Source: a bacterium UBA6115 (GTDB lineage Bacteria > Bacillota_A > Clostridia > Christensenellales > Aristaeellaceae). Taken from it: a stretch of DNA of 5,833 nucleotides. Every line of letters begins with the position of its first letter. Within the stretch, counting starts at the first letter, position 1. The DNA is taken from positions 1 through 5,833 of the forward strand of contig DIWD01000077.1 in NCBI GenBank assembly GCA_002428405.1. The letters run 5' to 3'. The position numbers and the translations under genes were made by a program. Of the stretch, positions 5,495-5,833 are shown in pieces. A model generated the notes under the pieces. It had not been told where the DNA came from. It saw only the letters and a program-made list of their open reading frames with translations, and ran no database searches.

Positions 5495-5833
5495 TCAGAC
5501 ATCGATCTCCAGCGTCACCGGACAGTGATCAGAACCAAAGACCTGGTCCTGTATGCCGGCGGCCTTGATCCTGTCCGCGATGCGGTCAGAAACAAGGAAA
5601 TAGTCGATCCTCCAGCCGGCGTTGCTGGCGCGGGCATTGCTGCGGTAGCTCCACCAGGTATAGGCCTCTGTCCTGTCGGGATAAAGGCGGCGGAAGCTGT
5701 CGGTGAATCCCGCCTCCAAAAGCCGGGTCATTTTCTCCCGTTCCTGGTCGGAAAAGCCGGGCTGGCCCCGGTTCTGCCGCGGGTATTTCAGGTCGATCTC
5801 CTGGTGGGCGACGTTCAGGTCGCCGCAGTAGAT
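5495..5833 (-). CDS. xth: Exodeoxyribonuclease III (AP endonuclease), C-terminal part
   Basis: The last 112 residues of a metal-dependent DNA repair nuclease, which cuts at abasic sites and degrades 3' ends in base excision repair. The N-terminal half lies beyond the window edge, so the frame is open to 5833; the ATG at 5731 is an internal methionine. Visible landmarks from the edge inward are IYCGDLNVAHQEIDL with the catalytic Asp-x-Asn (GDLN), then TWWSYRSNAR, then GWRIDYFLVS, and the final GSDHCPVTLEID, which holds the catalytic Asp-His pair. The order and spacing match full-length family members of about 250 residues. It ends normally with TGA, and an acetyltransferase gene follows closely in the same direction. 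Confidence 0.96.
   Translation of the reverse strand: MYCGDLNVAHQEIDLKYPRQNRGQPGFSDQEREKMTRLLEAGFTDSFRRLYPDRTEAYTWWSYRSNARASNAGWRIDYFLVSDRIADRIKAAGIQDQVFGSDHCPVTLEIDV

Overview
The window looks like a piece of a Bacillota chromosome, most likely a Clostridia-type gut or rumen organism of middling to high GC. I infer this from the Gram-positive style of the exodeoxyribonuclease III, strong AGGAGG-type ribosome binding sites, a textbook sigma-A promoter and the overall gene mix. No rRNA, tRNA, CRISPR array, transposase or phage gene is visible. The taxonomy cannot be settled from the sequence alone.

Left part (1-1341, plus strand): the 3' part of a GNAT acetyltransferase gene is followed by a visibly AT-richer stretch. 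That stretch carries a cysteine hydrolase of the isochorismatase family and ends in a good intrinsic terminator. The last two codons and the stop of the hydrolase lie inside a 38-base segment that matches the first acetyltransferase gene at 35 of 38 positions. This looks like the debris of a second copy of that acetyltransferase.

Middle part (1342-4821, plus strand): a non-coding stretch with two adjacent hairpins leads to a near-consensus promoter (TTGACA, 17 bases, CATAAT). Two overlapping palindromes of the TAGACC-N4-GGTCTA type follow the -10 box directly. Five tightly packed genes come next: a 41-residue single-span membrane protein, a TetR-type repressor, an ABC ATPase and two ABC-2 type permeases. 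Two of the junctions are ATGA overlaps. The simplest reading is a self-repressed drug or toxic-compound exporter: the repressor sits on the tandem operator, and its ligand releases transcription of the ATPase and its two membrane partners. The small membrane protein is the most intriguing piece, because it has the best ribosome binding site and is translated first.

Right part (4822-5833): a convergent gap without a clear terminator, then two minus-strand genes. These are a RimJ/RimL-type GNAT acetyltransferase and, just upstream of it in the same direction, the C-terminal part of exodeoxyribonuclease III, which runs off the window. These look like an ordinary housekeeping pair.
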